The position numbers and the translations under genes are program-made. Under the pieces are notes generated by a model that saw only the letters and a list, made by a program, of their open reading frames with translations, searched no databases and had not been told where the DNA came from. Positions 46,565-59,521 of a stretch of DNA of 64,000 nt are shown piece after piece. The stretch is from Ottelia alismoides (lineage: Eukaryota; Streptophyta; Magnoliopsida; Alismatales; Hydrocharitaceae), in the NCBI GenBank assembly GCA_037367405.1, contig JAZKJV010010541.1, positions 124,001 to 188,000 of the forward strand, in the 5' to 3' direction. Position 1 is the first letter of the stretch. Every line of letters starts with the position of its first letter.

Positions 46565-49187
46565 TGAAGGATACAATAAAATCCTCAAGCGCATCATGGA
46601 AGTGTGATGATAACATCGAATGCGATCGGGAGCGACTAGTCGCACTAGTTGCTCGATGCAGCAGAAATTAAAATTTTTTTATGTGACGAAACCACATGAT
46701 CCAAGAACACTTCTTGGATCGTTTCGTCTAAACCACAAACAATTAATCGGATTACCTCTTGAAGTGTGGTTGCGGTCGAGTCTCTAAATAAAGAGACCTC
46801 CTGTCTCAAGTCTGATCCGACGAAGGAGACGCTTGCGAGCGCGTGGATGAGACGTGTGCTTCTTGAAATTCATATTGATGATCCAAGCCACGGATCTGCT
46901 GATCTCGACAAAGTAAATACGACGTCTTCTTCACGAGCAAGGCACGCTGATGTAGATGGAGATCCACGAGCAGAAGATCGGGCAGCATAACGACGACGTT
47001 GCGACGATGGAGGATATCTCTAGGGCATCCATGGTGGACGACCACATGAGAGATAGAGAGAATGGGTGTGTAGAGAGAAGGAGAGAGAGAGCATTCATCT
47101 ATGTCAAGTGTGTCAAGAAGAGCAAGGGGTGCCTCTTCTTATATAGGGTTTTGGGAGTCTATGGATCCCAATCCATGGACAACACACAATCAACGGATGA
47201 GATTGATTGTGTTCCTTTAAACGACTAGGATTGTTGTTGGTAAAACACAACAACAAGTTATTTAATTTGAATTAATTCATATTGATAAATCAACATAATT
47301 AATTCCAATTTAAATCACATTTGAATAGAGAAGAGATAATGAGAAGACTAAACCAATCCCCTAAAATAAGGGGATGACTACCATCATCCCATGAGATCTC
47401 AATAACTAATGAGATATCATTATCTCATGAGATCTCATTATCTCATGATTATATCATGATCTCTTGTCGATAGTATTTTCACAAAAATATAATTCCAAAT
47501 TATCTTATGGAAAATATCAACCATGCCATTGAAATAATGTTAATCTCATTCACAACCCAAAACTAAATGTAATTATATTGTCAATTAATCATTCAATGTG
47601 AATCCCATTCACATTAACAATTAATCAACAAATATAAAACACAATATGGATATGTCTTATATATTATAAATCTCATTTATAATATATGTGATTAATATGG
47701 ATAGTATTATCCATACTATGCATATCCATGATAATTAAATTGCATTTAATCATCTTGAATCTCTTTTCTCATGTGCCCAAATAACATGAATCACATTCAC
47801 ATTATTCATATCTTTAATAATTAAATCACATCTAATTATCTCAGATAACTCTCCTTATAATATGAATCAAATTCATATTATCCATGATAATTAAATCACA
47901 TTTAATTATCAATTTTCTCGATGCATGGATACATATATCAACAATGAAATTATCCATGAACTCTTTCAAGGATAATGCGCTTTCTCTGCGGATACTTGGA
48001 GATAAGGACAGGGCGATTCTATTGTTCCACGTATAGTGACTTGCATGTCGTGATCACATCTCAAATCCAGATCTCGGGCGTACCATAGATGCTTGATTAA
48101 ATCAAGACCACAAATCTAATCTTCTCATTGTATCTGAATCACATTCAGATCAATGTCCAACATTTAGACCAAGATCAGATTACTTCTCTACTGAGAGGAG
48201 TCACTAAAATCTAGACCCGTTTCATCACTCCTTAGGAATGGAAGCATCATGGTTATACAATCGTTTATGATCACATCACCCTCAGGTATTCCCAATACCT
48301 GTACATCCTACATACTGGAAGACTCAGATTAAACCCGAAGTATTAGATCAACTTTATACTGTCTACTTCAGGATTTTATCAGTAAGGTTCTCATTTGATC
48401 ATTGGGAGTTGGTATCGATCATATACTTTTCAAAAGCATATATCATACCTAGGTCTTGATCATATACTTTCTAAAAGTATATATCAGACCTACAAATCCA
48501 GTCAATCTTCCAAAGCGAGACAACCGTGCGGAATTTGATTCTTCCCAATATCTCATGAGTGAGCTCATGTCTTCCGGTTCCGTAATGAACTTGTATGATC
48601 CAATTGAGAGATCGTATTACTCATATGCCCTTGCATGCACACCAGCGCGCCGGTGTATAGACCTTGGTTAGGTCATCAACCTATTGGTCTGCCAAATGTA
48701 CAGACTCAGACATATAGTAACACATCTGTCTCCGGTCAGAGGATGCATGCCTGTATCGTGATAGCATACAATATAGGTCTTTGGTTATCTCGATCTCGTC
48801 AAGTCAGCTCTTTGACCTAACTAATCTGACACCTCCGAATCCATATTCCCATGCAGAGGACCTGCATCAAGAGGTCGGTCAGATATTGGCCTATGTGAGA
48901 AAGGATTGCCATCTACTACTCAGGCTGGAGATCATCTCTTAATAATCATTTGACGGTGCTTGATGAGTCCTCAATCTAAACCTTTAGATATTTATCCAAG
49001 CACCATCCTCTATGATTCGATTATTGAATCAACAACTATATGATTATTAAGATGAACATGGTACATAACCCTAATTGTACTAAGGGACCTATTACGCAAA
49101 TTATTTAGTCTTCATTTCAGATCAGGGAATGATATTTGCAGTAACATTTATTGCATAATGGATTTCCATGGGCTCGCATGTCCAATA
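46565..49187 (-). repeat. Element F 5' LTR (2623 bp)
   Basis: Plus-strand ends are TGAAGGATACAAT and GCATGTCCAATA; the terminal CA has become TA. TATA box at 47138-47145, GA-rich tract at about 47045-47090, palindromic units at 47390-47443. The following AGTTA is the target duplication. Confidence 0.92.
47138..47145 (-). promoter_or_regulatory. TATA box of F 5' LTR
   Basis: TATATAAG on the minus strand; this LTR would drive the genomic transcript of F toward lower coordinates. Confidence 0.65.
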
Positions 49188-49197
49188 AGTTAACCCC
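49188..49197. repeat. Adjacent target duplications of F (AGTTA) and D (ACCCC)
   Basis: AGTTA (49188-49192) matches 38679-38683; ACCCC (49193-49197) matches 59517-59521. The 10 bp are all that remain of E between the two copia elements. Confidence 0.88.
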
Positions 49198-49767
49198 TGA
49201 AGGATATGGGATAATCCTCAAGTGCATCACGGAAGCATGAGCATCACATAGAATACGACGAGGAACGACTAGTCGCACTTGTTGTTCTATGTAGTGGAAA
49301 TTAAAAATTTTCATGCGATGAAACCACATGATCCAAGGACACTTCTCGGATCGTTTCGTCTAAATTACAAACAAGTAATAGGATTACCACTTGGAGCGTG
49401 GTTGCGATCGAGTCTCTAAACGAAGAGAAATCCTGTCTCAAGTCCGATCTGATGTTGGAGACTCTTGCGAGCGCGGGGATGAATCGTGTGCTTCTCGCAA
49501 TCCAAGTTGATGATCCAAGCGGCGGATCTCCTGATCTCGACACACGAGATCCGACATCTTCTTCACAAGCGAGGCACACCGAAGGAGACAGAGATCCACG
49601 AATAAATGATCGGGCAACATAACGACGATGCTGCAACGATGGAGACTCTCTCTAGGGCATCCATGGTGGACAGCCATGAGAGAGGATGAGAGAGGGCTGA
49701 CGTGTAGAGAGAAAGAGAGAGAGAGACTTATGTTCTCTTGTGTAAGGAAGAGAAAAGGGATGCCTCT

Positions 49768-49776
49768 CCTTTTATA
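49768..49776 (-). promoter_or_regulatory. TATA box of D 3' LTR
   Basis: TATAAAAGG on the minus strand; same box at 57476-57484. Confidence 0.65.
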
Positions 49777-49985
49777 ATATTTGGGGATCCATGGATCTCA
49801 ATCCATGGACAACACAAATCTAATGGCTCTCATTATTGTGTTTCTTTTAATGGACCAACAACAATTAATTTAATTTAGATTAAATATATATTGATAAATC
49901 AATCCCAAATTAAATCAAGAAATCATGGAGACTATTGAAAAGAAGATTACCTCCTTCCATAATATGGGATTTGGTGGTAATCTCA

Positions 49986-50015
49986 TGTAATCTCATGATA
50001 TCTCATGAGATTACA
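49986..50015. promoter_or_regulatory. Perfect 13-bp inverted repeat in D U3
   Basis: TGTAATCTCATGA and TCATGAGATTACA are separated by TATC. The same sequence is intact at 57726-57755 in the 5' LTR. It is about 210 bp upstream (in sense) of the TATA box, where F has its ATGAGATCTCAT units. Confidence 0.7.
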
Positions 50016-51776
50016 TTATTCCATGGAAATCTCCAAGATTTACAACAACACTTGTTGTAAATTATTCAATAAAAATAACTCATAATTATTTTGTGAATAT
50101 TGCAATCTTGCCATTGGAAAATTGTGTATCACATTTACAACCCAAAATAAAATGTAAATTACATTTTCAATTTAATGTCCAATGTGAATCCAATTCACAT
50201 CAACATTTAATTAACAAATGTAAATTACAAAAAATCTCTCTCTTATATATTATAAATCACATTTATAGTATATATGATTAATATGGATATTTCTATCCAC
50301 ATTATTCATATCCAAGATAATTAAATCACATTTAATTATCTTGGATCCCTTTTATCTTGTGCCCAAATAATATGAATCACATTCACATTATTTATATCTG
50401 TGATAATCAAATCACATTTAGTTATCTAAGATAACTCTCTTTATAATATGAATCGAATTTATATTAATAATGATAATTAAATCACATTTAATTATCCATT
50501 TTCTCAATGCTCGGATACTTATATCAACAATGAAATTATCCTGAACTCTTTCAAGGATAATGCCCTTTCTCCGTAAATACTTGGAGATAAAGACAGGGCG
50601 ATTGTATTGTTCCATGTATAGTGACTTGGATATTGAGATCACATCTCAAATCCAGATCTCGGGCCTCCCATAGATGATTTATTAAATCAAGACCACAAAT
50701 CTAATCTTCTCATTGTATCTGAATCACATTCAAATCAATGTTCAACATTTGGACCAAGATCCGATTGTTTCTCTACTGAGAGGAGTCACTAAAATCCAGA
50801 CCCGTTTCATCACTCCCTAGGAATGGAAGTGTCATGGTTATACAATCGTTTATGATCACATCACCCTCAGGTATTCCCAATACCTATACATCCTGCATAC
50901 TGGAAGACTCAGAATAAACCTGAAGTATAAGATCAATTTTTACAATGTCTACTTCAGAGTTTTATCATTAAGTTTCTCATTCGATCATTGGGAGTCGGTA
51001 TTGATCATATACTTTCCAAAAGCATATATCATACCAAGGTCTTGATCATATACTTTCCAAAAGTATATATCAAACCTACAAATTCAGTCAAGCTTCCAAA
51101 GCGAGATGACCGTGCATGGAATTTGATTCTTCCCAATATCTCATGAGTGAACTCATGTCTTCCGGTTCAGTAATGAACCTTTATGATCCCTTTGAGAGAT
51201 CGTATTACTCATATGCCCTTATACGCACACCAGCGCGCCAGTATATAGACCTTGGTTATATCATCAACTTAATGGTCTGCCAAATGTACATACTCAGACA
51301 TATAGTAACACATCTGTCTCTGGTCAGAGGATGTGTGCCTATATCATGACAACATACGACATAGGACTTTGGTTATCTCGATCTCGTTAAGTCAACTCTT
51401 TGACCTAACTTATCTAACACCTCCGAATCTCTATTCCTATGCAGAGGATCTGCATCAAGAGGTCGGTTAGATATCAACCTAAATGAAAAAGGATTGTCGT
51501 CTCCTACTCAGACTGGAGATCATCTCTTAACAATCTTTTGACGGTGCTTGATGAGTCCTCAATCTAACTCTTTAGATATTCATCCAAGCACCAGCCTCTA
51601 TGATTCAATAATTGAATCAACAACTGTATGATCATCAAGATGGCCATGGTACATAACCCTAATTTGTACTAAGGGACCTATTATGCAAATTATTTATTCT
51701 TCATTTCAGATCAGGGAATGATATTCGCAATAACATTTATTGCATAATGGCTCGTCATGGGCTCGCATGTCCAACA

Positions 51777-51791
51777 ATCTCCCACTAGCCC
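51777..51791 (-). other. Polypurine tract of D
   Basis: GGGCTAGTGGGAGAT on the minus strand directly precedes TGTTGGACATGCGAGCCC. Confidence 0.82.
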
Positions 51792-52149
51792 AAAGAGCCA
51801 TTAATGGGCTAATCATTTAAACCCACACTCATGTGAGAATCATAGAGATAGGTAAGCTGATCAGTCACTCTGTTCCCAAGAGACTACGCCAAGTCCTTTT
51901 ACGACACTTGCATATCCCCTAGTAATAGTGCTCGCATCCAATGCGAATGTTGCATCTTATGCAACCAATACTCAATTTTGTTATAGTGTCCTTGGCACTA
52001 TAGCTCGATAATTATTATAACTAGTATGTCCATAATCCTTAATAGAATACCTCTATTCCTAGAGATCTCTATCTCCTAAGGTATCTACAGTTAAGACCCT
52101 TATAGATCTCTATCTATAAGGTCTTAAACTTTTGAAGATAAGACTTTGA

Positions 52150-52960
52150 GATCATTATCTCTAAGTTTCATCATCTTTGAAGATATTGTTATTACTACAA
52201 TCAAGTGTTTAATCACCATAGTAGGATCAACAACCGTTTACTACTCCCACTGCATGGCGGACATCTGGCTTTTGTACACATCTAGCATACACTCAGATTC
52301 TCGAAACTGATGCATAAGGTCAAACAATTTTAGCATTCACATCCTCAACTCTTTGAGGTGCTACTCCTCTAGATAGGTCGGTACCATATCTTGAGGGAAA
52401 GAATCCCTTCTTGGAATTTTCCATGGAGATGTCCAAGGTATACCATTAATGTGACAGTACCAATACCCTCTTTTCTTTGCTTACGAACAAATTCAGAATT
52501 AAGATCTAAGAGGTATACTTGAGATCATATCTCGAGGTATGGAACAACCAGATTATTAGATCATTCCAAATGATTAGGATATCTACATTTAGCACGATGA
52601 ACACAATGGAACTCCCACTAAGCTTCATATGGTTTATCAAGATTCTATCTGAAACCATAACATTTATGATTTCATCAAAACCAATATTCCAACTACAAGA
52701 AGCTTATTTGAGTGTAGCTATGGTTAGCAATATTCTGATGGGTTAAAGCAAGGTCACTGGAGAGCGAGTCTCATCGCAAGCGATGTCTTCTCTTCGGTGT
52801 GTAGCTCATGGCCAGGAATCGTGCTTTGAAGGACTCTACCTTTTCATCAGGTTTCCTCTTTCTCTTGAAGATCTATTTACACCTTAATGGGTCTTACCCA
52901 TATAGGTGGATCCTCGAGGGTCTATATACAACACTTGTATATAAAGTCTACTTTAGACTT
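52150..52960 (-). pseudogene. Element D RNase H and RT remnants
   Basis: Homologous to F 41740-42680. RNase H matches are near 52420-52200. The RT N-terminal block is at about 52890-52760 (reverse complement of AGGTTTCCTCTTTCTCTTGAAGATC, the KRKRKPDE part). Between about 52690 and 52720 the segment encoding the MDVKTAFLNG-equivalent block of F (42300-42440) is deleted: AAGCTTATTTGAG is joined to TGTAGCTATGGTTAGCAATA. The catalytic motif is not readable. Confidence 0.7.
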
Positions 52961-53219
52961 TATTGCTAATGTCCATCTTTCCATGTCATGATCTTTAGAA
53001 GCTTCATCATATGAAGTTAGATCATTGTCAGATTCAACTGACACATGGAATCCATCTTCAAACTTATTTAAGAGGTATTAGTGTTTCATATTTAATTGTC
53101 TTTTTAGTTTCCGATTCCAGGAGCCTCATTATCATCTCAAGATTAAATGAGTTCCTTTACTTCATTTTCATCTTGATTCTCAAGAGAGTCATCCTATAAG
53201 AATCATATTCTCAAAGATG

Positions 53220-53780
53220 AGATCTTTTAAGAATCTCAAGGTCATAAAGTAGGTATTCAATACCATCCTTTATTTTCCTACTGAAGTAGCACTCTCCAGT
53301 GCCAGATTCCAGATTACTTGCATAAAACCTTATTAAGGATATATATTGTATTCTCTACTACATATATACCTTGAAAACTAATAGATAATTACGCTAATAT
53401 CATTGATCATATCATATCACACATGATTCAATTGTATCTCCCTACAACTCTCATTGAGTTTAGGTTTATAAGAAGGAGTGATATAAAAATAATATTCATA
53501 TCTCTATAAGGTATTCCATGATTTCATCTAATAGGTACAAACTATCTTGGTTAGATCAAATTCATTTCATCTTCCTTCAAACTATGGTTCTAAACCAAAA
53601 ATGTGAAATCTTTGAACATTTCAAAGGTTTCTTAGGTGAAGAGAAGAAATATTATATCATACATAATCATCAATAGATATCACATATCCATAATGTTTAC
53701 TATGATATAGATGATTCACATACATCAATATGTATGAAATTTTGAATACCTTGACATCTTACACCATTCCCAAGGAAGGG
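53220..53780 (-). pseudogene. Element D integrase remnant
   Basis: The minus strand near 53745-53720 has the HIDVC start of the integrase core (CATACATATTGATGTATGTG). The C-terminal stretch is at about 53310-53225, equivalent to CYFIRKIKDGI.Y..YDLE of F. Stops are frequent throughout. Position between gag and RT is as in copia. Confidence 0.65.
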
Positions 53781-55184
53781 TGTATTGGATATTTCTACTT
53801 TTGAATACAATATTCACAAGTATGTAAGATTTGAACCTTTAGACAATCTAAAGTTTCATCTCTTATCAGTCTATTGATCATATCAACAGACAAATGTCCA
53901 AAACATGATGTTAGATCATTATCAAATGATCTTCATACTCCTATTGATCTTTAATGATTTAATTTTCAGTATTAGAAATGCTAATGATCCATTCATTAAT
54001 TTTCTAATTTAGTAGAGTCCACAAGATTTTAGATTACTATCTGAAATATCTCCATCATAACTCCTTATGATAGGTGTATTAAAGAATTCACGTTTATTTC
54101 CAACATTTAGAAATAAACAATGAGTGTATTCTAATATCTAGGTCATAGAGACATTCTCTAAGACTAAGGGCTCTCCTATTGAAATTATGAAGTCTATCAA
54201 TCCAATAGAGATTGTTGCAATAATTGCATCAATATCCATGTGGATGACTATTATATCTTTAAGATCAAGTTTTTATAGTCTTCTAATGCATATGCAACTA
54301 GCAAGTGTCATTAAAAGATTGAGATACAATTATTAGACTTTATCTTATCAAATAAGTAAGTCAATTTCAAAGATTATTTGTAGATTATTATGATGTACTA
54401 TCCGTTTCCTTCTCTAAGGATTCTAGATAGATTTGATAGTCATACTATCAACACATCGACTTATTGCAGTATTGGCATTCATCCAACTCTTTGGATGTCA
54501 TATGGAAGTCACAGAAGTACAGTCAACTCTTGGACTATACTTTTTACTTGGGTCCAACCCATGCTTCCACTACGCTCCCTTTATCTATAAGCAACAATTG
54601 CTCAAGACAAAGGATCTCTTATGTTAAAATCAAAAGTTTCAATATAAGAGTATTTCAACATTTATACATGCTTCATTCAGTTCATACAATATGAATATTA
54701 TGAAGCTTCATAATGACTAGAGTATAGATAGTAGAATGATGACACTCATCGTATCTACATCCATTTAAACTCTTAAACTTAGGTTCAGGTAGGTACTCAA
54801 ACAATTTGAATACATCATCTCTTATAGAGCCACCATTCTGCATAATGCAGAGAACCATGTCATTCATGATTGAGAGCACATATGTATGCGAGAATATCTT
54901 CTTAGATTTTATAAGGATTATTTGATAATTACGATCATCATCGACATGTCACTTCCAAAGTACATTCGATGAGAGATCAAGACTATAGATACATACAAAC
55001 CCTAGGGTAGTAGTCCTATTGTCTATTTCATTGTAACTCCTCATTATTATGAGGAAACTTGCACATTGCAACCACACACAATATGTGTCCAACTACAAGT
55101 ACAATATCTAGATCATGGATCCAATCCATGATATTTTACTTGTTATTATTGCGTATAATATTGAGTGGGTTTAATGAAGGATTA
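53781..55184 (-). pseudogene. Element D gag and protease region
   Basis: Homologous to F 43561-44939 over its length. Gag would start after the CAG at 55185, aligned with G's gag ATG, but the start codon is lost and the frame is closed. No protease motif could be identified. Confidence 0.55.
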
Positions 55185-56892
55185 TCTGAAATAAGAAATA
55201 TGCATAAATATATTTAAATATATATTGTACTTTGATTTAGGAATTTTTATATCAAAGTTATCTTGCTTTGTCAACATTGAAAATTCATTCCCTTAATCAC
55301 TTTCAATGTAAGAGATATACTTACCATTATATCTCAAGCAAGATCTGGGATCTCCTTCCTTATCTTTGTTACATCCCAATAATATGAGAACCTGTAACTC
55401 CAATAAAAAGAAGCGGGAACACATTCCGCCTTGCAAGTCCAACTTGCATCTCCCAATTCGGTCTTTAACACCCGGGCCCACCACCCCTAAGGTGATGTTG
55501 ACCCGTCATTAATTGAACCAACCATCAATAGGAATACAACTCGCTATGCGCAATCCAATATCGCCCCAATAATATGAAGACCCGATATTGGGGTCACTAC
55601 GCATACGCCCTTACTCTTTCGAGAAGCGAAGAGCCCGATCCAAATGGATTGTATGCAGGAGCTGTCACTTCGGACAGGCGTTTCCTACATACAATATTTG
55701 GCGACGGAACCCTTCGCCTTGACGGGAGATCATGGATGTCACTTATGTGATCCTCCATATCATATTCAAATTTTAATTAATTATCATGAATCATATTCAC
55801 ATAATTAATTCTTCCAAGGGAAATGCACATCTATTCATAATAGAGTGTTTTTAAGTGGATATAATTAATTCAATCTCATTAAATCAATTATCAATCCAAT
55901 TCAATCAATAAACTTGATGTTTTTTACTTGAATACATATATGGTATTATCTCAAAATACGTATTAATTCGAATTTTGATAATTAGAAAAATACATATTGA
56001 TTTCTCCAGCATTATTGAGTCCCTACCCGCTATCATGGACAATACCGATGGAAGTGGGACGGACTGCAATCGGTGCGACCCGCTACCCCAATGCTTCCCA
56101 AGAAGACACCATATCCACCTCAGGAAAGGATAATGCCAAATAGATCAATGCGTACTTTGAGATGATCATCGGTTCTTCAACCGAAATTATACCATATAGT
56201 AATAATCAAAACATTTTTTATTATAAGGAAATTTTCTAGACAAATTCCCAATCCTATTCAAGCAAGGAGTTTGATGATTATGTTTCCAATTATGATCTAG
56301 ATCAAATCTAATCAATTTATTGGTTGAGGCTAAGTCAATTAAGGAAATAATCATCATTCAATATTTCTCAAATATTTATCATAATTATTTCATGAAATTA
56401 ATAATTAATTTCACTAATTGACAATCACATGGTTCTTGATTACGACTGTAATTTCAGCAGTGACCCCTACTTACTAAAATTAATATATCTCAATCAATTT
56501 AAATCCAAATTAGACAAAATCTATTTCAAAGATTTCTAATTTGAGTTAGGACAAAACATAAGTGATATTTCATGCATTTCAAAGCAGATCAAAACAATAA
56601 TCAAGTCATTAATCACGTTAAGATTCCCAGTTCCCGCAACAGTGAATACATGTTCATTAAAACAACCATATCTCGAGCAAAAGGAATCCAAATTATGTAA
56701 ACTCAGATCCTTGGTTTCCTTATTTAATTAGGAACAAAATCCAATTATTTTTGTATTTAAAAAAATTAAACAGTGCCGAAAATAATCACTAAACAGATGT
56801 GCGAAAATGAAATACGACAAAAAACTTTCGCAACCTTAACGAACCCAAGTCGTCCTAGGTTTACGGATCGTATCCAAAACCTTCGAACTAAG
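55185..56892 (-). other. Element D leader
   Basis: About 1.7 kb. 55387-55762 is the block shared with F; 55200-55370 is absent from F; 56230-56680 is matched by fragment H at the right end of the window. No gene is seen, apart from an LTR-derived frame running in from the U5 side (57368-56766). Confidence 0.75.
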
Positions 56893-56904
56893 GCTCTGAT
56901 ATCA
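56893..56904 (-). other. Primer binding site of D
   Basis: TGATATCAGAGC on the minus strand, one change from the initiator tRNA-Met site TGGTATCAGAGC seen in F. Confidence 0.88.
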
Positions 56905-57475
56905 CTTGAAGGATATGAGATAATCCACAAGTGCATCACGAAAGCGTGAGCGTCGTGTCGAATACTACGAGGAACGACTAGTCGTACTAGTTGTTCTATG
57001 CAACAGAAATTAAAAATTTCATGCGATGAAACCACATGATCCAAGAACACTTCTCGGATCGTTTCGTCTAAATCACAAACAAGTAATAGGATTACCTCTT
57101 GAAGCATGGTTGCGATCGAGACTCTAAACGAAGAGACCTCCTGTCTCAAGTCCGATCCGACAGAGAAGACACTTGCAAGCGCGGGGATGAATCGTGCGCT
57201 TCTCGCAATCCATGTTGATGATCCAAGCGGCGGATCTCTTGATCTCAACACACGAGATCCAACATCTTCTTTACGAGCGAGGCACACCGAAGGAGACGGA
57301 GATCCACGAACAAACAATCGGGCAGCATAACGACGATGCTGCGGCGATGGAGACTCTCTGTAGGGCATCCATGGTGGATGGCCATGAGAGAGGATGAGAG
57401 AGGGCTGACGTGTAGAGAGAAAGAGGGAGAGACACTTATGTTCTCTTTTGTAAAGAAGAGCAAAGGGGTGCCTCT

Positions 57476-57484
57476 CCTTTTATA
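57476..57484 (-). promoter_or_regulatory. TATA box of D 5' LTR
   Basis: TATAAAAGG on the minus strand, conserved with the 3' LTR. Confidence 0.65.
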
Positions 57485-57725
57485 ATATTTTGGGATCCAT
57501 GGATCTCAACCCAAGGACAACACTAATCCAATGGCTCTCATTGATTGTGTTTCTTTTAATGGCTAAGATTTGTGTTGGTAAAAACCAACAACAATTAATT
57601 TAATTTAGATTAAATCTATATTGATAAATCAATATAAATCAATCCCAAATTAAATCAAGCAATCATGGAGATTATTGGAATGAATATTGCCTCCTTCCAT
57701 TATATGCGATTTGGTGGCAATCTCA

Positions 57726-57755
57726 TGTAATCTCATGATATCTCATGAGATTACA
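57726..57755. promoter_or_regulatory. Inverted repeat in U3 of D 5' LTR
   Basis: Identical to 49986-50015: TGTAATCTCATGA, TATC, TCATGAGATTACA. Confidence 0.7.
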
Positions 57756-59516
57756 TTATTCCATGGAAATCTCCAAGATTTACAACAACACTTGTTGTAA
57801 ATTATTCAACAAAAATAATTCATAATTATTTTGTGAATATTGCAATCTTGACATTGGAAAATTGTGAATCACATTCACAACCCAAAATAAAATGTAAATT
57901 ACATTTTCAATTTAATGTCCAATGTGAATCCAATTCACATCAAAATTTAACTAACAAATGTAAATTACAAAATAAGCTCTCTATTATATATTATAAATCA
58001 CAATTATAATATATATGATTAATATGGATATTTATATCCACATTATTCATATCCATGATAATTAAATCACATTTAATCATCTTGGATCTCTTTTCTCTTG
58101 TGCCCAAATAATATGAATCACATTCACATTATTTATATATTTGATAATCAAATCACATTTACCTATCTAAGATAACTCTCTGTGTAATATTAATCGAATT
58201 CATATTAATCATGATAATTAAATAACATTTAATTATCCATTTTCTCAATGCTCGGATACTTAGATCAACAATGAAATTATCCTGAACTCTTTCAAGGATA
58301 ATGCGCTTTCTCCGCGAATACTCCGAGATAAGGACAGGGCGATTGTATTGTTCCACGTATAGTGACTTGGATATTGAGATCACATCTCAATTCCAGATCT
58401 CAGGCCTCCCATAGATGCTTGATTAAATCAAGACCGTAAATCTAATCTTCTCATTGTATCTGAATCACATTCAGATCAATGTCCAACATTTAGACCAAGA
58501 TCAAATTGCTTCTCTACTGAGAGGAGTCACTGAAATCCAGACCCATTTCATCACTCCCTAGGAATGGAAGTGTCATGGTTATACAATCGTTTATGATCGC
58601 ATCACCCTCAGGTATTCCCAATACCTGTACATCCTGCATACTGGAAGACTCAGAATAAACATGAAGTATAAGATCAATTTTTACACTGTCTACTTCAGAG
58701 TTTTATCATTAAGTTTCTCATTCGATCATTGGGAGTCGGTATCGATCATATACTTTCCAAAAGCATATATCATACCTTGGTCTTGATCATATACTTTCCA
58801 AAAGTATATATCAAACCTACAAATTCAGTCAAGCTTCCAAAGCGAGACGACCGTGCACGGAATTTGATTCTTCCCAATATCTCATGAGTGAGCTCATGTC
58901 TTCCGGTTCAGTAAGGAACCTGTATGATCCCTTTGAGAGATTGTATTACTCATATGCCCTTATACGCATACCAGCGCGTCGGTGTATAGACCTTGGTTAG
59001 GTCATCAACCTATTGGTCTGTCAAATGTACATACTCAGACATATAGTAATACATATGTCTCTAGTCGGAGGATGTGTGCCTATATCATGACAACATACGA
59101 CATAGGACTTTGGTTATCTCGATCTCGTTGAGTCAACTCTTTGACCTAACTTATCTAACACCTCTGAATCTCTATTCCTTTGCAGAGGACCTGCATCAAG
59201 AGGTCGGTTAGATATCAACCTAAATGAGAAAGGATTGCCATATCCTACTTAGGATGGAGATCATCTCTTAACAATCTTTTGATGGTGCTTGATGAGTCCT
59301 CAATCTAACTCTTTAGATATTCATCCAAGCACCATCCTCTATGATTCAATAATTGAATCAACAACTGTATGATCATCAAGATGGCCATGGTACATAACCC
59401 TAATTGTACTAAGTGACCTATTATGCAAATTATTTATTCTTCATTTAAGATCAGGGAATGATATTTGCAATAACATTTATTGCATAATGGCTCGCCGTGG
59501 GCTCACATGTCCAACA

Positions 59517-59521
59517 ACCCC
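59517..59521. repeat. Target-site duplication of D, right copy (ACCCC)
   Basis: It follows D's terminal CCAACA; the partner is 49193-49197. Confidence 0.85.

Larger units (their letters stand above)
38684..49187 (-). mobile_element. Element F: full-length Ty1/copia retrotransposon (10.5 kb)
   Basis: Both LTRs, primer site, polypurine tract and an exact 5-bp target duplication (AGTTA) are present. Minus-strand order is 5' LTR (49187-46565), primer site (46562-46551), leader, gag, integrase, RT, RNase H, polypurine tract (41323-41308) and 3' LTR (41307-38684). All genes are degenerate. It is inserted in the RT gene of gypsy E. D, next to it, is from the same family but not a copy of F: each pair of LTRs shares features that the other pair lacks. 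Confidence 0.92.
49198..51776 (-). repeat. Element D 3' LTR (2579 bp)
   Basis: Plus-strand ends are TGAAGGATATGGG and GCATGTCCAACA. It is closest to 56907-59516: both share the 30-bp inverted repeat (49986-50015) and the TATAAAAGG box, where the F LTRs have other sequence. The GC-richer part at 49200-49640 is R/U5. Confidence 0.92.
49198..59516 (-). mobile_element. Element D: full-length Ty1/copia retrotransposon (10.3 kb)
   Basis: It has both LTRs (49198-51776 and 56907-59516), primer site (56893-56904), polypurine tract (51777-51791) and a perfect ACCCC target duplication. Orientation and order are as in F. All genes are degenerate, with a deletion of about 130 bp in RT relative to F. It lies in the same gypsy RT gene, 5 bp from the end of F's target duplication. 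Confidence 0.92.
56907..59516 (-). repeat. Element D 5' LTR (2610 bp)
   Basis: Plus-strand ends are TGAAGGATATGAG and ACATGTCCAACA. TATA box at 57476-57484, inverted repeat at 57726-57755. Its U5 begins a 200-codon frame (57368-56766, minus), the longest in the window, which runs through the primer site into the leader. Confidence 0.92.

Noticed and set aside
56766..57368. A 200-codon minus-strand frame as a host or accessory gene
   Set aside because: It starts in the U5 part of a copia LTR and crosses the primer site and leader; it has no recognisable domain. Kept only as a low-interest finding.
38684..59516. F and D as one tandem element made by LTR recombination
   Set aside because: Each has its own exact target duplication (AGTTA and ACCCC) and the LTRs pair by element, so these are two separate insertions.
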